A stretch of DNA of 6,591 nucleotides from Haloarculaceae archaeon (GTDB lineage: Archaea > Halobacteriota > Halobacteria > Halobacteriales > Haloarculaceae), in contig JAQCMX010000145.1 of NCBI GenBank assembly GCA_028274885.1, positions 1 to 6,591 on the forward strand, in the 5' to 3' direction. The position numbers were made by a program, and so were the translations under genes. Below the pieces are notes generated by a model, which searched no databases, was not told where the DNA came from, and saw only the letters and a program-made list of their open reading frames with translations. This document shows, piece after piece, positions 1-5,794 of this stretch; the first letter of the stretch is position 1; every line of letters begins with the position of its first letter.

Positions 1-321
1 GACGCTGTGTTTGTCGTCACCTCGGAACCAGTCGATGACAGAACGTCCGTAACCGTCTCCCCGCGAACGCCGTACAATCAGTATCTGATTCCGCTCATGT
101 CGCTTTCGATGACTATCGAACGAGCTGGATCGACCGTGTTCGAGGGCCCACTATCGCCGGCGATCGGTCCGAAGCGCGCGTACCACTACAGAGCAGACGT
201 GGGCAGTACCAAACCGGGTGATAAACTTCGGATAACCGTCGACTCACCCCCGCAAGCCGCCCGTCACACCGGATACGAAAACGCCTTCATCGACATGCCA
301 GCTATGACAATTACCGTCTGA
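1..321 (+). CDS. C-terminal part of a haloarchaeal DUF7350 / 'iron transporter' type protein (5' end outside window)
   Basis: The frame is open from the first base and ends at TGA 319-321, giving 106 residues of a longer protein. The GTG at base 7 is probably an internal Val, because coding sense continues to the window edge. The segment looks like one beta-sandwich domain. Near its start is VSPRTPYNQ, followed by alternating hydrophobic strands, then YHYRADVG, and it ends in a PPQAARHTGYENAFIDMP stretch. From memory, this pattern resembles the second domain of haloarchaeal secreted proteins annotated as iron transporters with DUF7350, distant relatives of P19/Tp34 periplasmic metal-binding proteins. 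If so, the protein acts outside the cell membrane in metal uptake. No signal peptide or metal ligands can be judged because the N-terminus is missing. The next gene is convergent. The reading frame is secure; the family call is moderate. Confidence 0.6.
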   Translation, partial: DAVFVVTSEPVDDRTSVTVSPRTPYNQYLIPLMSLSMTIERAGSTVFEGPLSPAIGPKRAYHYRADVGSTKPGDKLRITVDSPPQAARHTGYENAFIDMPAMTITV

Positions 322-529
322 CTGATCGTAGACGAAGAGAGTGAACCCTCCGTGTCCAGGAGAGCCGCTGAAACTGGACATCGCCGTCCGCATCGGGAAC
401 AAAGGCTGTGGCACACAAGCTCCTACCCGGAGCAGACATGGGTTGTGCAAATTGGGCAAAACAGATCGGAGGACAGTTCCAGGACTCACGGGGCGGATGG
501 GATAGAATCTGTAGACCAGGGTGGACCAA
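322..529. other. Convergent intergenic gap with no supportable gene
   Basis: This stretch lies between the stop of the plus-strand gene and the stop of the minus-strand phoU-like gene. Short open frames cross it on both strands, but their third codon positions are not GC-rich, they have no recognisable motif, and they run into the flanking genes. There is no T-tract or strong hairpin that would mark a terminator for either gene. Confidence 0.4.
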
Positions 530-1528
530 CTACGGACGGGGTGCGGCCTTTTGAAGTGCGCTCTCGGCGATGTTGGCTCCGTAATCGGCAGTCCGGGAGA
601 GCGAGTCGACAACCAAGCCAAGCACCTGCGCGAGTTGGGGGTCGAGATCTCGGATGATGGTGCCGACGGCCCGGGCTTTCTCGTCGACAACGTCGAGGTG
701 TGCCCGGGCACTGTTTGCCATACCGACAGGGTCGTCGCCCTCACCGCCGAGCAGCGCATCCATGGCGGTGTCGGGGACGATCGACGCTTCAGTTTGGAGT
801 TCCCGCAACGGAGTTATCACCGACGCCGGGATCTGTTCTACTTCGAGGGAGAGGGCGGCTATCTTGTTAGCGTGGTCGGCGATCCGTTCCAGCTGACGTG
901 CGCTCGATTGATAATCGAAACAGGTCTCGCGTTTGAATCCGACTTCGTCGGCCGCAGTCGGGTTCCGCAAAACTGTGCGGAACACCCGCGAGGTCATATA
1001 CCAGAGGCGATCGACGTCGTCGTCGCGTTCGATCACGTCCTGTGCGAGCTGTTCGTCATCTGTAAGCAACGCCTCGACTGCGTCTTCGAGCATCGCTAGC
1101 GAAACCAGTCGCATCCGGGTGATCGCGTTCTCGATCGAGAGTTCAGACGAGTCGAGCAGGTCCTGCAAGACGATACGGTCGCCGGTCTCTTCGATGACCT
1201 CGAGCCCAACCAGCCCCTGGGTTGCGTCCCGGATAGTCCGTCGTTGCTCTGCTGTCATGCGATCTGTTTCGAGGGTGATTATATCGAACCCACTGACGTA
1301 CATCGTCATGACTGCCCGGATCAGATCCTGATCGTCGGTCAGCCCCGTAACATCAAGGCTCCCTTCTGTGTGGTTGTCCTCCTTTTGTGGTTGCAGGAGA
1401 AGCAGGTCGTTTTCGGCGTGAAACTCCACGACGGTACCGCTACTGACATCGTTTTCTGTAGCCCACTTTTTTGGGAGTGAAACTGTGTAGGTGGATCCTC
1501 CTGTCACCTGTACCTTGCGAGTTTCCAT
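530..1528 (-). CDS. AbrB-PhoU family regulator (phosphate uptake regulator PhoU homolog)
   Basis: This is a 332-residue cytoplasmic protein. Residues 1-48 form a SpoVT/AbrB-type swapped-hairpin DNA-binding domain: METRKVQVTGGSTYTVSLPK, then KW, then VEF and LLLLQP. Residues about 120-330 form PhoU-type helical bundles. Their acidic helix motifs include ERDDDVDRL (168-175), ERIADHANKIA (214-224) and SRTADYGANIAE (311-322), of the kind that bind metal ions in PhoU. In bacteria PhoU couples phosphate transport to signalling. The AbrB-PhoU fusion is a common archaeal form and is presumed to regulate transcription, often of phosphate genes, but no pst genes are visible here. ATG 1528 is chosen because the AbrB domain starts directly after it and a TTATAA element lies about 25 bases upstream. 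No Shine-Dalgarno sequence is visible. The family call is strong; the regulated targets are unknown. Confidence 0.9.
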   Translation of the reverse strand: METRKVQVTGGSTYTVSLPKKWATENDVSSGTVVEFHAENDLLLLQPQKEDNHTEGSLDVTGLTDDQDLIRAVMTMYVSGFDIITLETDRMTAEQRRTIRDATQGLVGLEVIEETGDRIVLQDLLDSSELSIENAITRMRLVSLAMLEDAVEALLTDDEQLAQDVIERDDDVDRLWYMTSRVFRTVLRNPTAADEVGFKRETCFDYQSSARQLERIADHANKIAALSLEVEQIPASVITPLRELQTEASIVPDTAMDALLGGEGDDPVGMANSARAHLDVVDEKARAVGTIIRDLDPQLAQVLGLVVDSLSRTADYGANIAESALQKAAPRP

Positions 1529-1550
1529 AACGGCGTTTCGACTCTCTGTG

Positions 1551-1580
1551 TTATAACCGTTCCTAAATCTATATATATTT
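1551..1580 (-). promoter_or_regulatory. Promoter region of the AbrB-PhoU gene
   Basis: On the minus strand a TTATAA element (1551-1556) is centred about 25 bases before ATG 1528. This fits a leaderless haloarchaeal transcript starting at or near the start codon. A second, longer A/T-rich run, AAATATATATAG (1569-1580), lies further upstream and would give a leader of roughly 20 bases if it were the TATA box. Which one is used cannot be decided from sequence. The region is downstream of the kinase stop codon, so PhoU can be expressed independently of the kinase gene. Confidence 0.5.
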
Positions 1581-1592
1581 GACCGATTATAT

Positions 1593-1620
1593 GACTCTCA
1601 TCCAATCGATATGGAGAGTC
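1593..1620. repeat. 7-bp inverted repeat at the 3' end of the kinase gene
   Basis: GACTCTC (1593-1599) and GAGAGTC (1614-1620) are perfect complements separated by 14 bases. The right arm overlaps the TGA stop of the kinase gene (1619-1621), and the left arm lies just upstream of the PhoU promoter. It could be a weak hairpin at the end of the kinase message or a dyad operator for the PhoU promoter. The minus strand has no T-tract after it, so a standard archaeal terminator is not supported. Confidence 0.35.
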
Positions 1621-2416
1621 AGGAGGTGAGTTTGGTGATCTCCCCGCGGACCTCCTGGGCGTCGAAATCGTGATCGGGCCGGATATTCACGAAGTTCAGG
1701 AAGCGGTCGGCGTCGAGAAGTTGTGCTTTCGTGTGATACTCGTCGGCAAGGGCTACCGCGCTCCGTGCCCCGATCAGCGGTTCGAGCGTCCCGAGGGCAC
1801 ACGCGATATCGTACGCGCGTGCGTCGTCGACCGCATCCCCCCGGACGTTCGTCGCATCGATAAAATAGACGTGCCCGTCCGCCAACAGGACGTTTTCGCC
1901 TCTGAGGTCGCCGTGGACGAGTCCAGTTTCGTGCATCCTGGCAAGAAACTCAAACAGTTCCGGTGCAACGGCTTCGACCTGGTTGCGGTCGACCGTATCC
2001 AGTGTCTCAAACGTTGGCAGATACTCCAGCACGAGAACCCCGACACCGTCGTATTCGAAGGCTTCGAGTGGTTCCGGGGCGTTGATACCGAGTTCCCGCA
2101 TGCGACGGGTTGCCCAGAGTTCGTGTTCGGCCATCTCGATTGGCGTCCGGAAATGTTCGAAAAACCCCTCGGTCCCGCTCGAGAACATCCCAATGTTGCG
2201 GCCGGTGGTCAACAGACCGTGGACAAAGGAGTTCTGTGACGTGATAATCTTCAAGAAGAGTGAATCGTTGACGACACAGGGCGTCGAGAGCCAGTTATCC
2301 GTTTCGAGCAACTCCAGTGATTCGACCTCCTGTCCGTATTTTAACGCGGCTTCCCTGGCCACGCGCTGGACCAGTTCTCCCGAGACCTCTCCTCGCAAGA
2401 ACCCACGGATCGACAT
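1619..2416 (-). CDS. RIO-like / lipopolysaccharide-kinase-like small protein kinase
   Basis: This 265-residue protein has a kinase fold of the RIO/Bud32-like class. K56 in SLFLKII sits where the ATP-binding lysine is expected, and acidic residues in EMAEHELWATRR (94-104) suit the helix-C partner. LVLEYLP (128-134) resembles a hinge, HGDLRGENVLL (168-178) is the catalytic loop with D170 and N175, and YFIDATN (184-190) supplies the metal-binding D187 in place of a DFG motif. These residues suggest an active kinase or ATPase; the substrate is unknown. The reading frame extends to a TTG at 2431, but ATG 2416 is preferred because a TATA-like element lies 24-32 bases upstream, which fits a leaderless message. 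The AbrB-PhoU gene follows on the same strand after 90 bases. That pairing is not evidence of a shared pathway. Confidence 0.8.
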   Translation of the reverse strand: MSIRGFLRGEVSGELVQRVAREAALKYGQEVESLELLETDNWLSTPCVVNDSLFLKIITSQNSFVHGLLTTGRNIGMFSSGTEGFFEHFRTPIEMAEHELWATRRMRELGINAPEPLEAFEYDGVGVLVLEYLPTFETLDTVDRNQVEAVAPELFEFLARMHETGLVHGDLRGENVLLADGHVYFIDATNVRGDAVDDARAYDIACALGTLEPLIGARSAVALADEYHTKAQLLDADRFLNFVNIRPDHDFDAQEVRGEITKLTS

Positions 2417-2439
2417 TACGTTGTAGTCCAATACCTGCG

Positions 2440-2448
2440 ATAATAAAT
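2440..2448 (-). promoter_or_regulatory. TATA-like element of the RIO-like kinase gene
   Basis: The minus strand reads ATTTATTAT, 24-32 bases before ATG 2416. This is the spacing of leaderless haloarchaeal promoters. It argues against the upstream TTG at 2431, which would lie between the TATA box and the transcription start. Confidence 0.55.
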
Positions 2449-2820
2449 CGTTTTGTCTCGACCGAGAGACAGTTGCCGCTACCGAGTGCCTGTTTTATCC
2501 TCATCAGAGGTCGACCAGTTCCGAGGCGGTTCCGAGGAGGCTGACACACTTCGATTTCAAGAAATGTTGCACTACTCGGGGCCGGAAAGTAGAGCTCGCA
2601 CAGCGTCAGCTACCAACCCCAAGGGGTTGACTCGTCAGTGAGACTCCCGGGTGTCGCGCTCCCTGCCCGAAGATCCCACGTCCCTGACTTACAACCGACC
2701 GTATGACTCCGGGGCTGGCTGACGGACACCCCGTCCCACCGACCACCTCTGGGCCTGTGGGACGACTTCACGATTCAAACCGGAGTCAGATCAAGCTTAC
2801 ACGCACCGCTAAAACGGATT
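2449..2820. other. Non-coding stretch, probably holding the decayed left half of a transposable element
   Basis: No gene can be supported here. All plus frames are broken by stops (for example TGA 2639-2641 and TGA 2704-2706), and the open stretches have no known motif. A 7-bp hairpin at 2614-2629 is the only clear structure. The stretch from there to 2820 precedes recognisable tnpB sequence and may be the eroded left end and N-terminal tnpB region, but I could not match it to the protein. Bases 2449-2610 hold only the upstream flank of the kinase promoter as far as I can see. Confidence 0.4.
2614..2629. repeat. Perfect hairpin, candidate left-end structure of the IS relic
   Basis: CAACCCC (2614-2620) and GGGGTTG (2623-2629) are perfect complements with a 2-base spacer, so in practice a 6-bp stem with a 4-base loop. 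IS200/IS605 ends carry such subterminal hairpins. It also resembles the CAACCCCC start of the right-end hairpin at 3216-3230. Assignment as the left end is inference. Confidence 0.3.
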
Positions 2821-3297
2821 GGCCTCCGCGCTACTTCCGCTGTGACACAGATATCCGACCGCAAAACAACCCTCCACGGCGAGGAAGCGTGCCGTATCCG
2901 CGAACACTACAAGTAACTGCGCAAGTCCATCGGGAAAGCCAAACCCCGAGGCGGACAACAGGTGGGTGAGCGTATCGGGGACGCCAAAGCACGGAAGATA
3001 GACGACCGTCTCCACAAGATTGCTCGCTCGCCTGCTGAACTACATCGAGTACAAGGCCCACGGCGCGGGTATCGAAGTGCAGTTGATCGAAGAATACGAC
3101 ACGGCAAAAACGTGCAACCGCTGTCCGAGGCAGGGGCTGTACTGGCACAGCCCAAAACGCAGGCCACCGTCCAGCGCGACGACGAGCCTGCGAACCTCCC
3201 GCTACTCGTGGATTCAACCCCCAGTGGGGGAACCCCACGGCTTTGGCCTGTGGAGGATGTCAGCGGTTGCATCCTCCTGGATACTGACAATCGCTAG
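2821..3297 (+). pseudogene. tnpB: Degenerate tnpB (RNA-guided nuclease of IS605/IS1341 elements)
   Basis: TnpB is the RNA-guided DNA nuclease ancestral to Cas12. Recognisable pieces occur in this order: LHGEEACRIREHYK, a TAA stop (2914-2916) where family members have Gln or Lys, LRKSIGKAKPRGG and RIGDAKARKIDDRLHKIAR in frame 1, ARLLNYIEYKAHG and EYDTAKTCNRC in frame 2 (3023-3124), then PLSEAGAVLAQPKTQ to TPSGGTPRLWPVEDVS back in frame 1. Roughly 35-40 residues are missing at each frame change (near 3022-3031 and 3118-3124). Judging from the family layout, the first gap removes the middle RuvC acidic motif and the second removes the other half of the zinc finger and the last RuvC Asp. The N-terminal half is not recognisable. 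The gene therefore cannot encode an active nuclease. Similarity begins clearly at about 2872; the start given is approximate. Confidence 0.8.
3218..3264 (+). ncRNA. Relic of the right-end guide-RNA (omega RNA) scaffold of the tnpB element
   Basis: Two hairpins lie in tandem. The first is CCCCC (3218-3222) with GGGGG (3226-3230). The second is CCAC-GGC (3235-3241) with GCC-T-GTGG (3246-3253), a 7-bp stem carrying one bulged T. AGGATGTCA follows. In TnpB elements the guide RNA is transcribed through the end of tnpB, with these hairpins forming the scaffold and the flanking host DNA supplying the guide. The bulge and a GG where TAGC-type loops are usual suggest decay. Whether it is transcribed is unknown. 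Confidence 0.4.
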
Positions 3298-3313
3298 ATC
3301 TCCCCCGCCGTTG

Positions 3314-4210
3314 CTATGTCGTGTCCGAATCCACTGATCGACAACTCCACAGACCCGTCTCGGACTCCTGTGCCTCGCTCTCAGCGTCATAGAACCGCTC
3401 TGACTGGCTGAACTGACTGTTATATACCCGCGCGTGGCCGGAATCGAGGAGTTTGTAATTGAAATTTGTTCCATCGACGATAATGTACGCCAAAAGGCGG
3501 TCATACGATCCTCTGCGATCAGCCACCGGATCGATCTTGACTGTGACCGTCGCGCCGTCTAATTGACGCTCAGCAAACGAGGATGCCTCGGTCCCGTAGC
3601 CGTCCAGGCACTTTCGACTAGCCTCCGTGTCTGGGATCCCTTCGAATTCCCAGGTGTTGACCCTTGAACTGACCTCTGGGCTATCGACTCCAAGCAGTCG
3701 AACCGTGTCAAACTCGCCACCTTCGGTCCTGATTTCGACAGTATCCCCATCGATGACGCTGATGATTTCTGCGGTGAATTTGTCCTTGCCGTCACCGGGA
3801 TCGACGGTCGGATCGCCCGACGATGATTCATCTCCGGTTGGTGGTTTAGCCTCCGAGAGCTCGTCTCCAATGTTGTCTGTCTCCGTTGCTGGATCGGTGC
3901 CAGTATCCACCGCCATCGCTGCACCGAGGGCGCTTGGGATGATTATAAAGGCGACAAAAACAGTCGCCGCTGACTGGATGCCGCCGTTCCTGATTGTCGG
4001 GATTGCACCCAGTGGCGAGTTCGCCAGCCGATTTCCGAGGTTGTGCCGGTTCGTCGCGATAGCATATGGGACATACAGATACAGTCCGAGGACGAGTATC
4101 AGGGGGGAAAACAGCAAGTAGACAATAGCTACGAAGATATTACGTAGTGACCGGCCGGGTTGCATCCCTGGAGGTCGGTAGGGAAGTGACATCTCCTTTC
4201 TATCCAGCAT
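3314..4210 (-). CDS. Membrane-anchored staphylococcal-nuclease-like (thermonuclease, SNase) protein
   Basis: This 298-residue protein has a basic N-terminus, a long hydrophobic stretch at 24-52 with Pro36 inside it, a basic loop (53-79), a second hydrophobic segment (81-101), and an acidic Ser/Asp/Glu-rich linker (102-143). An SNase domain follows at 145-290. The residues matching the staphylococcal enzyme are present: D154 and D156 in VIDGDT (D19, D21), R171 and D176 in VRLLGVDSPE (R35, D40), E179 (E43), and R238 in YDRLLAYI (R87). It should therefore be a calcium-dependent phosphodiesterase cutting DNA or RNA, tethered to the membrane and probably facing outward through the linker. ATG 4210 is used, but ATG 4192 (seven codons fewer counting from MSLPYRPPG) is possible; GGAG abuts that second ATG too closely to decide. 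The gene looks less GC-rich than its neighbours and borders a transposon relic. Confidence 0.85.
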   Translation of the reverse strand: MLDRKEMSLPYRPPGMQPGRSLRNIFVAIVYLLFSPLILVLGLYLYVPYAIATNRHNLGNRLANSPLGAIPTIRNGGIQSAATVFVAFIIIPSALGAAMAVDTGTDPATETDNIGDELSEAKPPTGDESSSGDPTVDPGDGKDKFTAEIISVIDGDTVEIRTEGGEFDTVRLLGVDSPEVSSRVNTWEFEGIPDTEASRKCLDGYGTEASSFAERQLDGATVTVKIDPVADRRGSYDRLLAYIIVDGTNFNYKLLDSGHARVYNSQFSQSERFYDAESEAQESETGLWSCRSVDSDTT

Positions 4211-4267
4211 ACATGACCGCTGTCATCAAAAACTCCGGGACTGCTGTCGGCACAGGATCAATATCGG

Positions 4268-4639
4268 TCAGACCGGAACGACGACGACCGGCCGGTCGGG
4301 ATCCGCCAACAGCGCCTGTACCGTCGATCCCGGTGGTTCGCCCGCAGCCTGGGGGTCTCCTCGACGTGTCCCGACAACGATCTCGTCGATGCCATGCTCC
4401 GTCGCCGCATCCTGGATCACCTGTGCGGGCTCGCCCTCCTGGGTGTGTGTCCGGACACTCGGTTCAAGCAGACGCGTTCGTGCCACGTTTGCCGCGTCAC
4501 CGGGGTCCTGTCGTTCGACGTCAACATCCCGGACGGTCAGGACCACAACTGTATCCGTTGTGTTGAGTCGGGCAGTGAGGTAATCGCAGGCAGCAGCAGT
4601 TGTATGAACCGAAGCTGTCGCAAGCAGAACGCGTGTCAT
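4268..4639 (-). CDS. Short universal stress protein (UspA family)
   Basis: This 123-residue protein has a Usp alpha/beta fold. MTRVLLATA is strand 1, VVVLTVRDVD is strand 2, EGEPAQVIQDAATEHGIDEIVVGTRRG (68-94) is the typical helix, strand and nucleotide loop, and it ends in RPVVVVPV. The ATP-binding motif is usually G-2X-G-9X-G-S/T. Here it reads G90-3X-G94-9X-G104-S105, one residue longer in the first spacer, so nucleotide binding is uncertain. Most family members are about 140 residues, so this one is compact, mainly between strands 2 and 4. ATG 4639 is preferred to the adjacent in-frame TTG at 4642. The SNase gene begins 57 bases downstream on the same strand, so cotranscription is possible. 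The stress or ligand it answers to cannot be read from the sequence. Confidence 0.82.
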   Translation of the reverse strand: MTRVLLATASVHTTAAACDYLTARLNTTDTVVVLTVRDVDVERQDPGDAANVARTRLLEPSVRTHTQEGEPAQVIQDAATEHGIDEIVVGTRRGDPQAAGEPPGSTVQALLADPDRPVVVVPV

Positions 4640-4660
4640 CAATCACAGTTCGGTCGCGGC

Positions 4661-4673
4661 GAACAAATCAATT
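4661..4673 (-). promoter_or_regulatory. Weak TATA-like element upstream of the Usp gene
   Basis: The minus strand reads AATTGATTTGTTC, about 22-34 bases before ATG 4639. The position suits a leaderless or very short-leader transcript, but the match to a TATA box is poor. Confidence 0.25.
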
Positions 4674-4803
4674 GGGCAAGCATACCGACATTTTTGTTAC
4701 GAACGACCGCACCGGTTCACGCGGGGTTTGCGTGTAATCTGTGCGGGAGTTGCGCGCTACTGCTGTCTCCGGGCAGATGCGGGAACGTCCGGCAACCGAA
4801 TAT

Positions 4804-4829
4804 CACACCGCGTTCTTCGGGGCGGTGTG
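4804..4829. repeat. 8-bp inverted repeat between the Usp and rhodanese genes
   Basis: CACACCGC (4804-4811) and GCGGTGTG (4822-4829) are perfect complements with a 10-base loop. The repeat lies about 70-100 bases beyond the minus-strand rhodanese stop and roughly 165 bases before the Usp start. It could help end the rhodanese transcript or serve as a regulator site. It is not followed by a T-tract on either strand. The rest of the 262-base gap (4640-4901) shows no gene. Confidence 0.4.
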
Positions 4830-4901
4830 TCGGGCGGAGTCCCGGATTCTTGCTACCGCAGTCTGACCGGCCTATCCTCCTGGACCCGTCGTTTACCGCC
4901 G

Positions 4902-5768
4902 TCACTCGGCCTCGCCTTTTTCGATCGGTGCACCGACGAGATTGCCCCATTCGGTCCAGGACCCATCGTAGTTGATCGTATCCTCGTAGCCCAGCAGTTC
5001 GTGGAGTGCAAACCACGCCACCGAGGAGCGTTCGCCGATACGACAGTACGCGACTGTAGTCCCGTCGCCGTCGATCCCGTCTTCGGCATAGAGTTCTTCG
5101 ATCTCCTCGCGACTCTTGAATGTCCCGTCGTCGTTGGTTACAGCCGCCCAGGAGATGTTCTGTGCACCGGGGATGTGGCCGCCGCGCTGGGCGGTCTCCT
5201 GCAGTCCTGGCGGTGCGAGTATCTCGCCTTTGAACTCCTCGGGCGAGCGGACATCCACCAGTGGAAGACCCCGGTCGATGGCGTTTTCCACATCTTCACG
5301 GTAGGCCCGGATCGACTCTCGGGGCCCGGAGGCCTCGTACTCGACCTCGGGGTACTCGGGCACTTCGTCTGTCAGCGAGTAGTCGTTTTCGACCCAGTAC
5401 TCGCGGCCCCCGTCGAGCAGCGCAACGTCCTCGTGACCGTAGTACTTGAACTGCCAGTACGTGTAGGCGGCAAACCAATTGGAGTTGTCGCCATAGAGCA
5501 CGACCGTTGAGTCCTCGGAGATACCATGAGAACCGAGAAGCGCTTCGAAATCGTCCGTATCGAGAATGTCCCGCTGGGTCTGATCCTGAAGTTGGGTTTC
5601 CCAGTTGAACCCGATCGCGCCGGGGGCGTGTCCCTCGTCGTACAGTTCCGTATCTACGTCGACCTCCACCAGCCGGTGGTCTGGATCGTCGCTTTGAAAT
5701 TCTTCGAGGCGATTCTCGACCGAATCCGGTGAAATCACAACATCCTTTGCGTATTCACTGTCACTCAT
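4902..5768 (-). CDS. Thiosulfate sulfurtransferase, tandem rhodanese domains
   Basis: This 288-residue cytoplasmic enzyme should move a sulfane sulfur from thiosulfate to an acceptor such as cyanide or a thiol, through a persulfide on Cys242. Residues about 10-140 form an inactive N-terminal rhodanese domain: VEVDVDT and GHAPGAIGFNW are typical, but the active loop reads LYGDNSNW with no Cys. Residues about 152-285 form the catalytic domain: VDVRSPEEFKGE, RGGHIPGAQNISW, then the active loop YCRIGERSS with C242, and YDGSWTEWGNLVGAPIE. This resembles mycobacterial CysA2 and proteins called TssA or TssB in haloarchaea; I cannot decide between those symbols. The length is usual for the family. 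ATG 5768 is chosen over an in-frame GTG at 5795, because that GTG lies at the edge of the TATA element. A second rhodanese is transcribed divergently. Confidence 0.93.
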   Translation of the reverse strand: MSDSEYAKDVVISPDSVENRLEEFQSDDPDHRLVEVDVDTELYDEGHAPGAIGFNWETQLQDQTQRDILDTDDFEALLGSHGISEDSTVVLYGDNSNWFAAYTYWQFKYYGHEDVALLDGGREYWVENDYSLTDEVPEYPEVEYEASGPRESIRAYREDVENAIDRGLPLVDVRSPEEFKGEILAPPGLQETAQRGGHIPGAQNISWAAVTNDDGTFKSREEIEELYAEDGIDGDGTTVAYCRIGERSSVAWFALHELLGYEDTINYDGSWTEWGNLVGAPIEKGEAE

Positions 5769-5794
5769 GAGTACATCACATCGTAAGACTACCA

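Larger units (their letters stand above)
2611..3264 (+). mobile_element. Relic of an IS605/IS1341-type (TnpB-only) element
   Basis: The right boundary is fairly clear. A right-end structure of two hairpins followed by AGGATGTCA (3254-3262) is typical of haloarchaeal tnpB elements, and it overlaps the 3' end of the tnpB frame. The left boundary is a guess placed at a hairpin (2614-2629); the element could begin anywhere between about 2450 and 2820. No tnpA is visible. The tnpB gene is interrupted and has internal deletions, so the element cannot act on its own. IS605-family elements do not make target duplications, so none is expected. Confidence 0.5.

Noticed and set aside
521..1099. Long plus-strand open frame of 192 codons
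   Set aside because: It runs antisense to the AbrB-PhoU gene, whose domains and motifs are clear. The open frame is a side effect of GC-rich codon use.
1593..1620. Intrinsic terminator for the kinase gene
   Set aside because: The dyad has a long 14-base loop and no T-run follows it on the minus strand.
2453..2641. Plus-strand open frame of 62 codons upstream of the IS relic
   Set aside because: It starts within the kinase promoter region on the opposite strand and has no motif or ribosome site.
3627..4121. Plus-strand open frame of 164 codons rich in Ser and Pro
   Set aside because: It is antisense to the SNase gene, covering its membrane segments and acidic linker. The low-complexity Ser/Pro content is the complement of Asp/Glu/Gly codons.
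3263..4172. GGTTGCATCC directly after the IS right end (3265-3274) also occurs inside the SNase gene (4158-4167), followed in both by CTGGA with a 2-base offset, as if the relic guide could target it
   Set aside because: A ten-base match in a window of this size is not rare enough, the match is gapped after that, and no target-adjacent motif can be defined. Kept only as a note.
4728..5510. Plus-strand open frame of 260 codons
   Set aside because: It is antisense to the tandem rhodanese with its CRIGERSS motif and has no recognisable domain.
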